Assembly (NCBI RefSeq): GCF_019399895.1
Contig: NC_091877.1
Span: 4,360,419-4,424,418 of the forward strand
Direction of reading: 5' to 3'
DNA: 64,000 nucleotides
Origin: Cardiocondyla obscurior
Taxonomy: Eukaryota > Arthropoda > Insecta > Hymenoptera > Formicidae
The notes beneath the pieces were generated by a model. It was not told the DNA's origin. It did not search any database and saw only the letters and a program-made list of their open reading frames with translations. Both the position numbers and the translations under genes were made by a program. Below are positions 28,501 to 43,299 of this stretch, in pieces. How positions within the stretch are numbered: position 1 is the stretch's first letter; every line of letters begins with the position of its first letter.

Positions 28501-31500
28501 CAACATAGCATTGTGCGGCATTCAAAATAGATGCATTTGGGCTTATTTGGAGCCATTTATTTTCATCAGAAGCCGAGATATGGCCAAAAAACGAAAAAAA
28601 ATATTTTTGAAATTTTACAACGTAGCATTGTGCGGCATTCAAAATAAATGAAATCAGGTCTGTTTGGAGCCTTTTATTTTCATCAGAAGCCGAAATATGG
28701 CCAAAAAACGAAAAAAAATATTTTTGAAATTTTACAACGTAGCATTGTGCGGCATTAAAAATAGATGCATTCGGGCCTATTCGGAGTCTTTTATTTTCAT
28801 CAGAAGCCGAGATATGGCCAAAAAACAAAAAAAAATATTTTTGAAATTTAACAACATAGCATTGTACGGCATTCAAAATAGATGAATTCGGGCATATTTA
28901 AAACCTTTTATTTTCATCAGAAGCCGAGATATGGCCAAAAAACGAAACAAAATATTTTTGAAATTTTACAACGTAGCATTGTGCGGCATTAAAAATAAAT
29001 GCATTTGGGCCTATTCGGAGCTTTTTATTTTCATCAGAAGCCGAGATATGGCAAATAAACGGAAAAAAATATTTTTGAAATTTTACAACGTAGCATTGTG
29101 CAACATACAAAATAGATGTATTCGGGTTTATTCGGAGCCTTTTATTTTTATCAGAAGCCGAGATATGGCCAAAAAACGAAAAAAATAATTTTTGAAATTT
29201 TACAACGTAGCATTGTGCGCAACTAAAAATAAATGCATACGAGTCTGATTTGAGTCTTCTATTTTCACCAGCAATCGAGATATGGCAAAAAAACAAAAAA
29301 AAATATTTTTAAAATTTTACAACATAGCATTGTGCGGCATTCAAAATAGATGCATTTGGGCTTATTTGAGCCTTTATTTTCATCAGAAGCCGAGATATGG
29401 CCAAAAACGAAAAATATTTTTGAAATTTTACAACGTAGCATTGTGCGGCATTCAAAATAGATGAATTCGGGTCTGTTTGGAGCCTTTTATTTTCATCAGA
29501 AGCCGAAATATGGCCAAAAAACGAAAATAAATATTTTTGAAATTTTACAACGTAGCATTGTGCGGCATTCAAAATAAATGCATTCGGGCCTATTCGGAGT
29601 CTTTTATTTTCATCAGAAGCCGAGATATGGCCAAAAACAAAAAAATATTTTTGAAATTTAACAACATAGTATTGTGCGGCATTCAAAATAGATGAATTCG
29701 GGCATATTTAAAGCCTTTTATTTTCATCAAAAGCCGAGATATGGCCAAAAAACGAAACAAAATATTTTTGAAATTTTACAACGTAGCATTGTGCGGCATT
29801 AAAAATAGATGCATTTGGGCCTATTCGGAGCATTTTATTTTCACCAGCAGCCGAGATATGGCAAAAAAACGGAAAAAAATATTTTTGAAATTTTACAACG
29901 TAGCATTGTGCGGCATACAAAATAGATGTATTCGGGCCTATTCGGAGCCTTTTATTTTCATCAGAAGCCGAGATATGGCCAAAAACGAAAAATATTTTTG
30001 AAATTTTACAACGTAGCATTGTGCGCAATTAAAAATAAATGCATACGAGTCTGATTTGAGTCTTCTATTTTCATCAGCAAGCCGAGATATGGCAAATAAA
30101 CGGAAAAAAATATTTTTGAAATTTTACAACATAGCATTGTGCGGCATTCAAAATAGATGCATTTGGGCTTATTTGAAGCCATTTATTTTCATCAGAAGCC
30201 GAGATATGGCCAAAAAACGAAAAAAAATATTTTTGAAATTTTACAACGTAGCATTGTGCGGCATTCAAAATAAATGAAATCAGGTCTGTTTGGAGCCTTT
30301 TATTTTCATCAGAAGCCGAGATATGGCCAAAAACGAAAAAATATTTTTGAAATTTTACAACGTAGCATTGTGCGGCATTAAAAAGATGCATTCGGGCCTA
30401 TTCCGAGCTTTTATTTTCATCAGAAGCCGAGATATGGCCAAAAAATAAAAAAATATTTTTGAAATTTAACAACATAGCATTGTGCGGCATTCAAAATAGA
30501 TGCATTTAGGCCTATTTGAGTCTTTTATTTTCATCAGAAGCCGAGATATGGCCAAAAACGAAAAAATATTTTTGAAATTTTACAACGTAGCATTGTGCGG
30601 CATTCAAAATAGATGAATTCGGGCCTATTTGAGCCTTTATTTTCATCAGAAGCCGAGATATGGCCAAAAACGAAAAAAATATTTTTGAAATTTTACAACG
30701 TAGCATTGTGCGGCATTAAAATAGATGCATTCGGGCCTATTCGAGTCTTTATTTTCATCAGAAGCCGAGATATGGCCAAAAAACAAAAAAATATTTTTGA
30801 AATTTTACAACATAGCATTGTACGGCATTCAAAATAGATGAATTCGGGCATATTTAAAACCTTTTATTTTCATCAGAAGCCGAGATATGGCAAAAAACGA
30901 AACAAAATATTTTTGAAATTTTACAACGTAGCATTGTGCGGCATTAAAAATAAATGCATTTGGGCCTATTCGAGCTTTTATTTTCATCAGAAGCCGAGAT
31001 ATGGCCAAAAACGAAAAAATATTTTTAAATTTTACAACGTAGCATTGTGCGGCATTCAAAATAGATAAATTTGGGCCTATTCGGAGTCTTTTATTTTCAT
31101 CAGAAGCCGAGATATGGCCAAAAACGAAAAAATATTTTTGAAATTTTACAACGTAGCATTGTGCGGCATTAAAAATAGATGCATTGGGCCTATTCGAGTC
31201 TTTATTTTCATCAGAAGCCGAGATATGGCAAAAAACAAAAAAATATTTTTGAAATTTAACAACATAGCATTGTACGGCATTCAAAATAGATGAATTCGGG
31301 CATATTTAAAACCTTTTATTTTCATCAGAAGCCGAGATATGGCCAAAAAACGAAACAAAATATTTTTGAAATTTTACAACGTAGCATTGTGCGGCATTAA
31401 AAATAAATGCATTTGGGCCTATTCGGAGCTTTTTATTTTCATCAGAAGCCGAGATATGGCAAAAAACGAAAAATATTTTGAAATTTTACAACGTAGCATT

Positions 31501-33550
31501 GTGCGGCATACAAAATAGATGTATTCGGGCCTATTCGAGCCTTTATTTTATCAGAAGCCGAGATATGGCCAAAAACGAAAAAAATATTTTTGAAATTTTA
31601 CAACGTAGCATTGTGCGCAACTAAAAATAAATGCATACGAGTCTGATTTGAGTCTTTTATTTTCACCAGCAATCGAGATATGGCAAAAACAAAAAAATAT
31701 TTTTGAAATTTTACAACATAGCATTGTGCGGCATTCAAAATAGATGCATTTGGGCTTATTTGAGCCTTTATTTTCATCAGAAGCCGAGATATGGCCAAAA
31801 ACGAAAAAAATATTTTTGAAATTTTACAACGTAGCATTGTGCGGCATTCAAAATAAATGAAATCAGGTCTGTTTGGAGCCTTTTATTTTCATCAGAAGCC
31901 GAGATATGGCCAAAAACGAAAAATATTTTGAAATTTTACAACGTAGCATTGTGCGGCATTAAAAATAGATGCATCGGGCCTATTCGGAGTCTTTTATTTT
32001 CATCAGAAGCCGAGATATGGCCAAAAACAAAAAATATTTTTGAAATTTAACAACATAGCATTGTGCGGCATTCAAAATAGATGAATTCGGGCATATTTAA
32101 AACCTTTATTTTCATCAGAAGCCGAGATATGGCCAAAAACGAAACAAAATATTTTTGAAATTTTACAACGTAGCATTGTGCGGCATTAAAAATAAATGCA
32201 TTTGGGCCTATTCGGAGCTTTTTATTTTTATCAGAAGCCGAGATATGGCCAAAAAACGAAAAAAAGTATTTTTGAAATTTTACAACGTAGCATTGTGCAA
32301 CATACAAAATAGATGTATTCGGGTTTATTCGGAGCCTTTTATTTTCATCAGAAGCCGAGATATGGCCAAAAAACGAAAAAAATATTTTTGAAATTTTACA
32401 ACGTAGCATTGTGCGCAACTAAAAATAAATGCATACGAGTCTGATTTGAGTCTTCTATTTTCACCAGCAATCGAGATATGGCAAAAAAACAAAAAAAAAT
32501 ATTTTTAAAATTTTACAACATAGCATTGTGCGGCATTCAAAATAGATGCATTTGGGCTTATTTGAAGCCATTTATTTTCATCAGAAGCCGAGATATGGCC
32601 AAAAAACGAAAAAAAATATTTTTGAAATTTTACAACGTAGCATTGTGCGGCATTCAAAATAAATGAAATCAGGTCTGTTTGGAGCCTTTTATTTTCATCA
32701 GAAGCCGAAATATGGCCAAAAACGAAAAATATTTTTGAAATTTTACAACGTAGCATTGTGCGGCATTAAAAAAGATGCATACGGGCCTATTCCGAGCTTT
32801 TATTTTCACCAGCAGCCGAGATATGGCCAAAAAAAAAAAAATATTTTTGAAATTTAACAACATAGCATTGTGCGGCATTCAAAATAGATGCATTTGGGCC
32901 TATTCGAAGTCTTTTATTTTCATCAGAAGCCGAGATATGGCCAAAAAACGAAAAATATTTTGAAATTTTACAACGTAGCATTGTGCGGCATTCAAAATAG
33001 ATGAATTTGGGCCTATTTGGAGTCTTTTATTTTCATCAGAAGCCGAGATATGGCCAAAAAACGAAAAAAAATATTTTTGAAATTTTACAACGTAGCATTG
33101 TGCGGCATTAAAAATAGATGCATCTGGCCTATTCGAGTCTTTATTTTCATCAGAAGCCGAGATATGGCCAAAAACAAAAAATATTTTTGAAATTTTACAA
33201 CGTAGCATTGTGGCATTCAAAATAGATGAATTCGCATATTTAAAGCCTTTTATTTTCATCAGAAGCCGAGATATGGCCAAAAACGAAAAAAATATTTTGA
33301 AATTTTACAACGTAGCATTGTGCGGCATTAAAAATAAATGCATTTGGGCCTATTGGAGCTTTATTTTTCAGAAGCCGAGATATGGCCAAAAAAACGAAAA
33401 AATATTTTTAAATTTTACAACGTAGCATTGTGCGGCATTCAAAATAGATAACGGGCCTATTCGAGCCTTTATTTTCATCAGAAGCCGAGATATGGCCAAA
33501 AAACGAAAAAAATATTTTTGAAATTTTACAACGTAGCATTGTGCGGCATT
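16522..33550. repeat. Satellite array, domain B
   Basis: The same ~118-bp satellite with its own variant set: AAATCAGGTCTGTTTGGAGCC, GAATTCGGGCATATTTAAAACC, AAATAAACGCATTTGGGCC, GCAACATACAAAATAGATG and GCGCAACTAAAAATAAATGC. CACCAGCAGCCG is rare. Monomers range from the full ~118 bp down to ~110 bp, and the shorter ones have contracted A and T runs. Dense open frames on both strands (up to 190 codons) are repeat artefacts. No gene is seen. Confidence 0.97.
23236..29694. repeat. Two successive ~3.2-kb super-repeats in domain B
   Basis: Spacing of the GAATTCGGGCATATTTA marker gives two matching series. From 23236: 909, 238, 449, 806, 802 (sum 3,204). From 26440: 934, 231, 470, 808, 812 (sum 3,255). 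The five intervals correspond to about 8, 2, 4, 7 and 7 monomers, so about 28 monomers make the super-unit. Spacings near 800 bp (7 monomers) also dominate elsewhere in domain B, as between 17838, 18639 and 19438. Positions were read by eye. Confidence 0.7.
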
Positions 33551-33551
33551 N
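33551..33551. other. Single N at the domain B/C boundary
   Basis: GTGCGGCATT, N, then TTTTGAAATT. About 60-80 bases of a normal monomer are missing at this point, so the N marks a join and not one unread base. Domain B variants end here. Domain C variants (ATTTCCATCAGAAGCC, GGCAACATAGC, TTCGGACCCTTTT) begin within 350 bp. Confidence 0.9.
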
Positions 33552-36500
33552 TTTTGAAATTTTACAACATAGCATTGTGCGGCATTCAAAATAGATGCAT
33601 TTGGGCCTATTCGGACCCTTTTATTTTCATCAGAAGCCGAGATATGGCCAAAAAACGAAAAAAATATTTTTGAAATTTTACAGCATTGTGCGGCAATTAA
33701 AAAGATGCATACGGGCTTATTCCGAGCCTTTTATTTTCACCAGAAGCCGAGATATGGCCAAAAAACAAAAAAAATATTTTTAAAAATTTAACAACATAGC
33801 ATTGTGCGGCATTCAAAATAGATCAATTGGGCCTTATCGGATTTTTTTATTTCCATCAGAAGCCGAGATATGGCCGAAAAACAAAAAAAATATTTTTTAA
33901 ATTTGGCAACATAGCTTTGTGCGGCATTTAAAGGAAATGCATACGGGTCCATTCCGAGGTTCTTATTTTCACCAGCAGCCGAAATATGACCAAAAAACAA
34001 AAAGAAATATTTTTGAAATTTTACAACGTAGCATTGTGCAGCATACAAAATAGATGTATTCGGGCCTATTCGGAGTTTTTTATTTTCATCAGAAGCCGAG
34101 ATATGGCCAAAAAACGAAAAAAAATATTTTTAAAATTTTACAACAGTAGCATTGTGCAACATACAAAATAGATGCATTCAGGCCTATTCGGAGCCTTTTA
34201 TTTTCATCAGAAGCCGAGATATGGCCAAAAAACAAAAAAAATATTTTTGAAATTTTACAACGTAGCATTGTGCAACATTCAAAATAGATGCAATGGGCCT
34301 ATTCGGAACCTTTTATTTCATCAGAAGCCGAGATATGGCCAAAAACAAAAAAAATATTTTGAAATTTTACAACATAGCATTGTGCGGCATTAAAATAGAT
34401 GCATTTGGGCCTTCGCAGCTTTTATTTTCATCAGAAGCCGAGATATGGCCAAAAAACGAAAAAAATATTTTGAAATTTTACAACGTAGCATTGTGCGGCA
34501 ATTAAAAAAATGCATACGGGCCTATTCAGGTTTTTATTTTCATCAGAAGCCGAGATATGGCCAAAAACAAAAATATTTTTGAAATTTTACAACGTAGCAT
34601 TGTGCGGCAATTAAAAAAGATGCATACGGGCCTATTCAAAGCCTTTTATTTTCATCAGAAGCCGAGATATGGGCAAAAAACGAAAAAAAATATTTTTTAA
34701 ATTTAACAACGTAGCATTGTGCAACATACAAAATAGATGCATTTGGGCCTATTCGGAGCTCTTTATCTTCATCAGAAGCCGAGATATGGCCAAAAAACGA
34801 AAAAAGTATTTTAAAATTTTACAACGTAGCATTGTGCGGCAATACAAAATAGATGCATTGGGCCTATTCGGAAACTTTTATTTTCATCAAGCCGAGATAT
34901 GGCCAAAAACAAAAAAATATTTTGAAATTTTACAACATAGCATTGTGCGGCATTTAAAATAGATGCATTTGGATTTATTCGGAGTTTTTATTTTCATCAG
35001 AAGCCGAGATATGGCCAAAAAACAAAAAAAATATTTTTGAAATTTTACAACGTAGCATTGTGCAACATACAAAAATAGATGTATTCGGGCCTATTCAGAC
35101 CTTTTATTTTCATCAGCAGCCGAGATATGGCCAAAAAACGAAAAAAATATTTTGAAATTTTACAACGTAGCATTGTGCAACATACAAAATAGATGTGGCC
35201 TATTCAGACCTTTTATTTTCATCAGAAGCCGAGATATGGCCAAAAACGAAAAAAATATTTTGAAATTTTACAACGTAGCATTGTGCAACAATTAAAAGAT
35301 GCATACGGGCCTATTCAGACCTTTATTTTCATCAGAAGCCGAGATATGGCCAAAAAACGAAAAAAATATTTTTAAATTTTACAACATAGCATTGTGCAGC
35401 ATTCAAAATAGATGCATTCGGGCCTATTTGGAGCCTTTATTTTCATAGAAGCCGAGATATTGCCAAAAAACGAAAAAAAATATTTTTGAAATTTTACAAC
35501 GTAGCATTGTGCGGCAATTAAAAAAGATGCATACGGGCTTATTCCGAGCCTTTTATTTTCACCAGAAGCCGAGATATGACCAAAAACAAAAAAATATTTT
35601 GAAATTTTACAACGTAGCATTGTGCGGCAATTAAAAAAGATGCATACGGGCCTATTCGGAGCCTTTTATTTTCATCAGAAGCCGAGATATGGCCAAAAAA
35701 CGAAAAAAAATATTTTTTAAATTTTACAACATAGCATTGTGCGGCATTCAAAATAGATAAACTCGAGCCTATTTGGAGCCTTTTATTTTTATCAGAAGCC
35801 GAGATATGGCCAAAAACTAAAAAATTTTTGAAATTTTACAACGAAGCATTGTGCGGCAATTAAAAACGATGCATACGGGCCTATTCCGAACCTCTTATTT
35901 TCATCAGAAGCCGAGATATAACCAAAAAACAAAAAAAATATTTTTGAAATTTGGCAACATAGCATTGTGCAACATTCAAAATAGATGCAATTGGGCCTTA
36001 TCGGAGTTTTTTATTTCCATCAGAAGCCGAGATATGGCCGAAAAACAAAAAAAATATTTTTTAAATTTGGCAACATAGCATTGTGCGGCATTTAAAGAAG
36101 ATGCATACTGGTCCATTCCGAGGCTTTTATTTTCACCAGCAGCCGAAATATGACCAAGAAACAAAAAAATATTTTGAAATTTTACAACGTAGCATTGTGC
36201 GCAACTAAAAATAGATGCATACGGGTCCTATCCGAGCCTTCTATTTTCATCAGCAGCCGAGATAAGGCCAAAAAACAAAAAATATTTTTGAAATTTTACA
36301 ACATAGCATTGTGCGGCATTCAAAATAGATGCATTTGGGCCTATTCGGAGCCTTTTATTTTCATCAGAAGCCGAGATATGGCCAAAAAACGAAAAAAAAT
36401 AATTTTGAAATTTTACAACGTAGCATTGTGCGGCAATTAAAAAAGATGCATACGGGCCTATTCCGAGCCTTTTATTTTCATCGGAAGCCGAGATATGGCC

Positions 36501-39500
36501 AAAAACAAAAAAAATATTTTTAAATTTACAACATTGCAATGTGCGGCATTAAAATATTTGGATTTTTATTTCATCAGAAGCCGAGATATGGCCAAAAACA
36601 AAAAAAATATTTTTAAATTTGGCAACAGCATTGTGCGGCATTTAAAGGAAATGCATACGGGTCCATTCAGGTTCTTATTTTCACCAGCAGCCGAAATATG
36701 ACCAAAAAACAAAAAGAAATATTTTTGAAATTTTACAACGTAGCATTGTGCAGCATACAAAATAGATGTATTCGGGCCTATTCGGAGTTTTTTATTTTCA
36801 TCAGAAGCCGAGATATGGCCAAAAAACGAAAAAAAATATTTTTAAAATTTTACAACGTAGCATTGTGCAACATACAAAATAGATGTATTCGGGCCTATTC
36901 GGAGCCTTTTATTTTCATCAGAAGCCGAGATATGGCCAAAAAACAAAAAAAATATTTTGAAATTTTACAACGTAGCATTGTGCAACATTCAAAATAGATG
37001 CAATTGGGCCTATTCGGAGCCTTTTATTTTCATCAGAATATGGCCAAAAAACAAAAAAATTATTTTGAAATTTTACAACATAGCATTGTGCGGCATTTAA
37101 AATAGATGCATTTGGATTTATTCGCAGTTTTTTATTTTCATCAGAAGCCGAGATATGGCCAAAAAACGAAAAAAAATTATTTTGAAATTTTACAACGTAG
37201 CATTGTGCGGCAATTAAAATGCATACAAGCCTATTCGGGTTATTTTCATCAGAAGCCGAGATATGACCAAAAAACAAGAAATATTTTTGAAATTTTACAA
37301 CGTAGCATTGTGCGGCAATCATAAAAGATGCATACGGGCCTATTCGGAGCCTTTTATTTTCATCAGAAGCCGAGATATGGCCAAAAAACGAAAAAAATAT
37401 TTTTGAAATTTAACAACATAGCATTGTGCAACATTCAAAATAGATGTAATTGGGCCTATTCGGAGCCTTTTATTTTCATCAGAAGCCGAGATATAGCCAA
37501 AAAACGAAAAAATATTTTAAATTTTACAACGTAGCATTGTGCAACATACAAAATAGATGCATACGGGCCTATTCGGAGCTTTTATTTTCATCAGAAGCCG
37601 AGATATGGCCAAAAAACAAAAAAATATTTTGAAATTTTACAACATAGCATTGTGCGGCATTTAAAATAGATGCATTTGGATTTATTCGCAGTTTTTTATT
37701 TTCATCAGAAGCCGAGATATGGCCAAAAACTAAAAAAAGCATTTTTGAAATTTTACAACGAAGCATTGTGCGGCAATTAAAAACGATGCATACGGGCCTA
37801 TTCGGAGTTTTATTTTCATCAGAAGCCGAGATATGGCCAAAAAACAAAAAAAATATTTTGAAATTTTACAACGTAGCATTGTGCGGCAATTAAAAAAAAA
37901 TGCATACGGGCCTATTTGGAGCCTTTTATTTTCATCAGAAGCCGAGATATGGCCAAAAAACGAAAAAAAATATTTTTGAAATTTAACAACATAGCATTGT
38001 GCAACATTCAAAATAGATGCATTTGGGCCTATTCGGAACTTTTTATTTTCATCAGAAGCCGAGATATGGCCAAAAAACGAAAAAAATATTTTTGAAATTT
38101 TACAACGTAGCATTGTGCAACATACAAAATAGATGCATATTCGGGCCTATTCGGAGCCTTTTATTTTCATCAAAGCAGAATGTAAGCCAAACGAAATATT
38201 GAAAATTTACAACGTAGCATTGTGCAACATTCAAAATAGATGTATTGGGCCTATTCGGAACCTTTTATTTCATCAGAAGCCGAGATATGGCAAAAACAAA
38301 AAAAAATATTTTTGAAATTTTACAACGTAGCATTGTGCGGCAATTAAAAAGATGCATACGGGCCTATTCAGACCTTCTATTTTCATCAGAAGCCGAGATA
38401 TGGCCAAAAACGAAAAAAATATTTTAAATTTTACAACGTAGCATTGTGCGGCAATTAAAAAGATGCATACGGGCTTATTCGAGCCTTTATTTTCACCAGA
38501 AGCCGAGATATGGCCAAAAAACAAAAAAATATTTTGAAATTTTACAACGTAGCATTGTGCGGCAATTAAAAAAGATGCATACGGGCCTATTCAGACCTTC
38601 TATTTTCATCAGAGCCAAGATATGGCCAAAAACGAAAAAATATTTTTAAATTTTACAACGTAGCATTGTGCGGCAATTAAAAAAGATGCATACGGGCTTA
38701 TTCGAGCCTTTTATTTTCAGAAGCCGAGATATGGCCAAAAAACAAAAAAATATTTTGAAATTTTACAACGTAGCATTGTGCGGCAATTAAAAAGATGCAT
38801 ACGGGCCTATTCGGAGCCTTCTATTTTCATCAGAAGCAAGATATGGCCAAAAAACGAAAAAAATATTTTTAAATTTTACAACATAGCATTGTGCGGCATT
38901 CAAAATAGATGAACTCGAGCCTATTTGGAGCCTTTATTTTTATCAGAAGCCGAGATATGGCCAAAAAAAAAAAGCATTTTTGAAATTTTACAACGAAGCA
39001 TTGTGCGGCAATTAAAAACGATGCATACGGGCCTATTCCGAACCTCTTATTTTCATCAGAAGCCGAGATATAACCAAAAAACAAAAAAAATATTTTTGAA
39101 ATTTGGCAACATAGCATTGTGCAACATTCAAAATAGATGCATTGGGCCTATCGGGTTTTTATTTTCATCAGAAGCCGAGATATGGCCAAAAACAAAAATA
39201 TTTTTAAATTTGGCAACATAGCATTGTGCGGCATTTAAAGAAGATGCATACTGGGTCCATTCCAGGCTTTTATTTTCACCAGCAGCCGAAATATGACCAA
39301 AAACAAAAAATATTTTGAAATTTTACAACGTAGCATTGTGCGCAACTAAAAATAGATGCATACGGGTCTATCGAGCCTTCTATTTTCACCAGCAGCCGAG
39401 ATATGGCCAAAAAACAAAAAAAATATTTTTGAAATTTTACAACATAGCATTTGCGGCATTCAAAATAGATGCATTTGGGCCTATTCGGACCCTTTATTTT

Positions 39501-42500
39501 CATCAAAGCCGAGATATTGCCAAAAAACGAAAAAAAATATTTTTGAAATTTTACAACGTAGCATTGTGCGGCAATTAAAAAGAATGCATACGGGCTTATT
39601 CCGAGCCTTTTATTTTCACCAGAAGCCGAAATATGGCCAAAAAACAAAAAAATATTTTAAAATTTAACAACATTGCAATGTGCGGCATTCAAAATAGATG
39701 CAATTGGGCCTTATCGGAGTTTTTTATTTCCATCAGAAGCCGAGATATGGCCGAAAAACAAAAAAAATATTTTTAAATTTAACATAGCTTTGTGCGGCAT
39801 TTAAAGGAAATGCATACGGGTCCATTCCGAGGTTCTTATTTTCACCAGCAGCCGAAATATGACCAAAAAACAAAAAAATATTTTGAAATTTTACAACGTA
39901 GCATTGTGCGGCATACAAAATAGATGCATTCGGGCCTATTCAAGCTTTTTTATTTTCATCAGAAGCCGAGATATGGCCAAAAAACGAAAAAAATATTTTA
40001 AAATTTTACAACGTAGCATTGTGCAACATACAAAATAGATGTATTCGGGCCTATTCGGAGCCTTTTATTTTCATCAGAAGCCGAGATATGGCCAAAACAA
40101 AAAAATATTTTGAAATTTTACAACGTAGCATTGTGCAACATTAAAATAGATGTAATTGGGCCTATTCGGAGCCTTTTATTTTCATCAGAAGCCGAGATAT
40201 GGCCAAAAAACAAAAAAAATTTTTTGAAATTTTAACAATAGCATTGTGCGGCATTTAAAAATAGATCATTTGGATTTATTCGCAGTTTTTATTTTCATCA
40301 GAAGCCGAGATATGGCCAAAAAACGAAAAAAATATTTTTGAATTTTACAACGTTGCATTGTGCGGCATTAAAAAAAATGCATACAAGCCTATTCAGGTTT
40401 TTATTTTCATCAGAAGCCGAAATATGACCAAAAAACAAAAAAATATTTTTGAAATTTTACAACGTAGCATTGTGCGGCAATTAAAAAGATGCATACGGGC
40501 CTATTCAGACCTTTTATTTTCATCAGAAGCCGAGATATGGCCAAAAAACGAAAAAAAAATATTTCAAATTTAACAACATAGCATTGTGCAACATTCAAAA
40601 TAGATGTAATTGGGCCTATTCGGAGCCTTTTATTTTCATCAGAAGCCGAGATATGGCCAAAAAAAAAATATTTTTAAAATTTTACAACGTAGCATTGTGC
40701 AACATACAAAATAGATGCATTCGGGCCTATTCGACTTTATTTTCATCAGAAGCCGAGATATGGCCAAAAAACAAAAAAATATTTTGAAATTTTACAACAT
40801 AGCATTGTGCGGCATTTAAAATAGATGCATTTGGATTTATTCGGCAGTTTTATTTTCATCAGAAGCCGAGATATGGCCAAAAACGAAAAATATTTTTGAA
40901 ATTTTACAACGTAGCATTGTGCGGCAATTAAAAAAATGCATACGGGCCTATTCGGAGTTTTTATTTTCATCAGAAGCCGAAATGACCAAAAAACAAAGAA
41001 AATATTTTGAAATTTTACAACGTAGCATTGTGCGGCAATTAAAAAAGATGCATACGGGCCTATTCGGAGCCTTTTATTTTCATCAGAAGCCGAGATATGG
41101 CCAAAAAACGAAAAAAAATATTTTCAAAATTTAACAACATAGCATTGTGCAACATTCAAAATAGATGTAATTGGGCCTATTCGGAACCTTTTATTTTCAT
41201 CATAAGCCGAGATATGGCCAAAAAACGAAAAAAAGTATTTTTAAAATTTTACAACGTAGCATTGTGCAACATACAAAATAGATGTATTCGGGCCTATTCG
41301 GAGCCTTTTATTTTCATCAGAAGCCGAGATATGGCCAAAAACGAAAAAAAAATATTTTGAAATTTTACAACGTAGCATTGTGCAACATACAAAATAGATG
41401 TAATTGAGCCTATTCGGAACCTTTTATTTTCATCAGAAGCCGAGATATGGCCAAAAACAAAAAAATTATTTTGAAATTTTGCAACATAGCATTGTGCGGC
41501 ATTTAAAATAGATGCATTTATTTATTCGAGTTTTTATTTTCATCAGAAGCCGAGATATGGCCAAAAACGAAAAAAATATTTTGAAATTTTACAACGTTAT
41601 TGTGCGGCAATTAAAAAGATGCATACGGGCCTATTCGGAGTTTTTATTTTCATCAGAAGAAATATGACCAAAAACAAAAAAATATTTTGAAATTTTACAA
41701 CGTAGCATTGTGCGGCAATTAAAAAAGATGCATACGGGCCTATTCGGAGCCTTTTATTTTCATCAAAGCCGAGATATGGCCAAAAACGAAAAAAATATTT
41801 TCAAATTTAACAACATAGCATTGTGCAACATTCAAAATAGATGTAATTGGGCCTATTCGGAACCTTTTATTTTCATCAAAGCCGAGATATGGCCAAAAAC
41901 GAAAAAATATTTTTAAAATTTTACAACGTAGCATTGTGCAACATACAAAATAGATGTATTCGGGCCTATTCGGAGCCTTTTATTTTCATCAGAAGCCGAG
42001 ATATGGCCAAAAAACGAAAAAAATATTTTTGAAATTTTACAACGTAGCATTGTGCAACATTCAAAATAGATGTAATTGGGCCTATTCGGAACCTTTTATT
42101 TTCATCAGAAGCCGAGATATGGCCAAAAAACAAAAAAAATTATTTTTGAAATTTTGCAACATAGCATTGTGCGGCATTTAAAATAGATGCATTTGGATTT
42201 ATTCGCAGTTTTTTATTTTCATCAGAAGCCGAGATATGGCCAAAAACGAAAAAAAATATTTTTGAAATTTTACAACGTTGCATTGTGCGGCAATTAAAAA
42301 GATGCATACGGGCCTATTCGGAGTTTTTTATTTTCATCAGAAGCCGAAATGGCCAAAAACAAAAAAATAGAAATTTTACAACGTAGCATTGTGCAGCAAT
42401 TAAAGATGCATACGGACCTATTCGAGCCTTTATTTTCATCAGAGCCGAGATATGGCCAAAAAACGAAAAAAATATTTTTGAAATTTTACAACGTAGCATT

Positions 42501-43299
42501 GTGCGGCATTCAAAATAGATGAATTTGTCCTATTCGGAGCCTTTTTTTTTCATCATAAGCCGAGATATGGCCAAAAAACGAAAAGAAGTATTTTTAAAAT
42601 TTTACAACGTAGCATTGTGCAACATACAAAATAGATGTATTCGGGCCTATTCGGAGCCTTTTATTTTCATCAGAAGCCGAAATATGGCCAAAAACGAAAA
42701 AAATATTTTGAAATTTTACAACGTAGCATTGTGCAACATTCAAAATAGATGCAATGGGCCTATTCGGAACCTTTTATTTTCATCAGAAGCCGAGATATGG
42801 CCAAAAACAAAAATTATTTTGAAATTTTGCAACATAGCATTGTGCGGCATTTAAAATAGATGCATTTGGATTTATTCGAGTTTTTATTTTCATCAGAAGC
42901 CGAGATATGGCCAAAAACGAAAAAAATATTTTGAAATTTTACAACGTAGCATTGTGCGGCAATTAAAAAGATGCATACGGGCCTATTCGAGTTTTTATTT
43001 TCATCAGAAGCCGAAATATGACCAAAAACAAAAAAATATTTTGAAATTTTACAACGTAGCATTGTGCGGCAATTAAAAAAGATGCATACGGACCTATTCG
43101 GAGCCTTTTATTTTCATCAGAAGCCGAGATATGGCCAAAAAACGAAAAAAAATATTTTTGAAATTTAACAACATAGCATTGTGCAACATTCAAAATAGAT
43201 AATTGGGCCTATTCGGAACCTTTTATTTTCATCAAAGCCGAGATATGGCCAAAAAACGAAAAAATATTTTTAAATTTTACAACATAGCATTGTGCGGCA

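Noticed and set aside
16522..33550. CENP-B box in the monomer block ATTCGGGCCTATTCGGAGCC.
   Set aside because: TTCG and CGG are present, but the required A and the CGGG spacing of the box do not fit; it is off by one position and lacks the fixed A.
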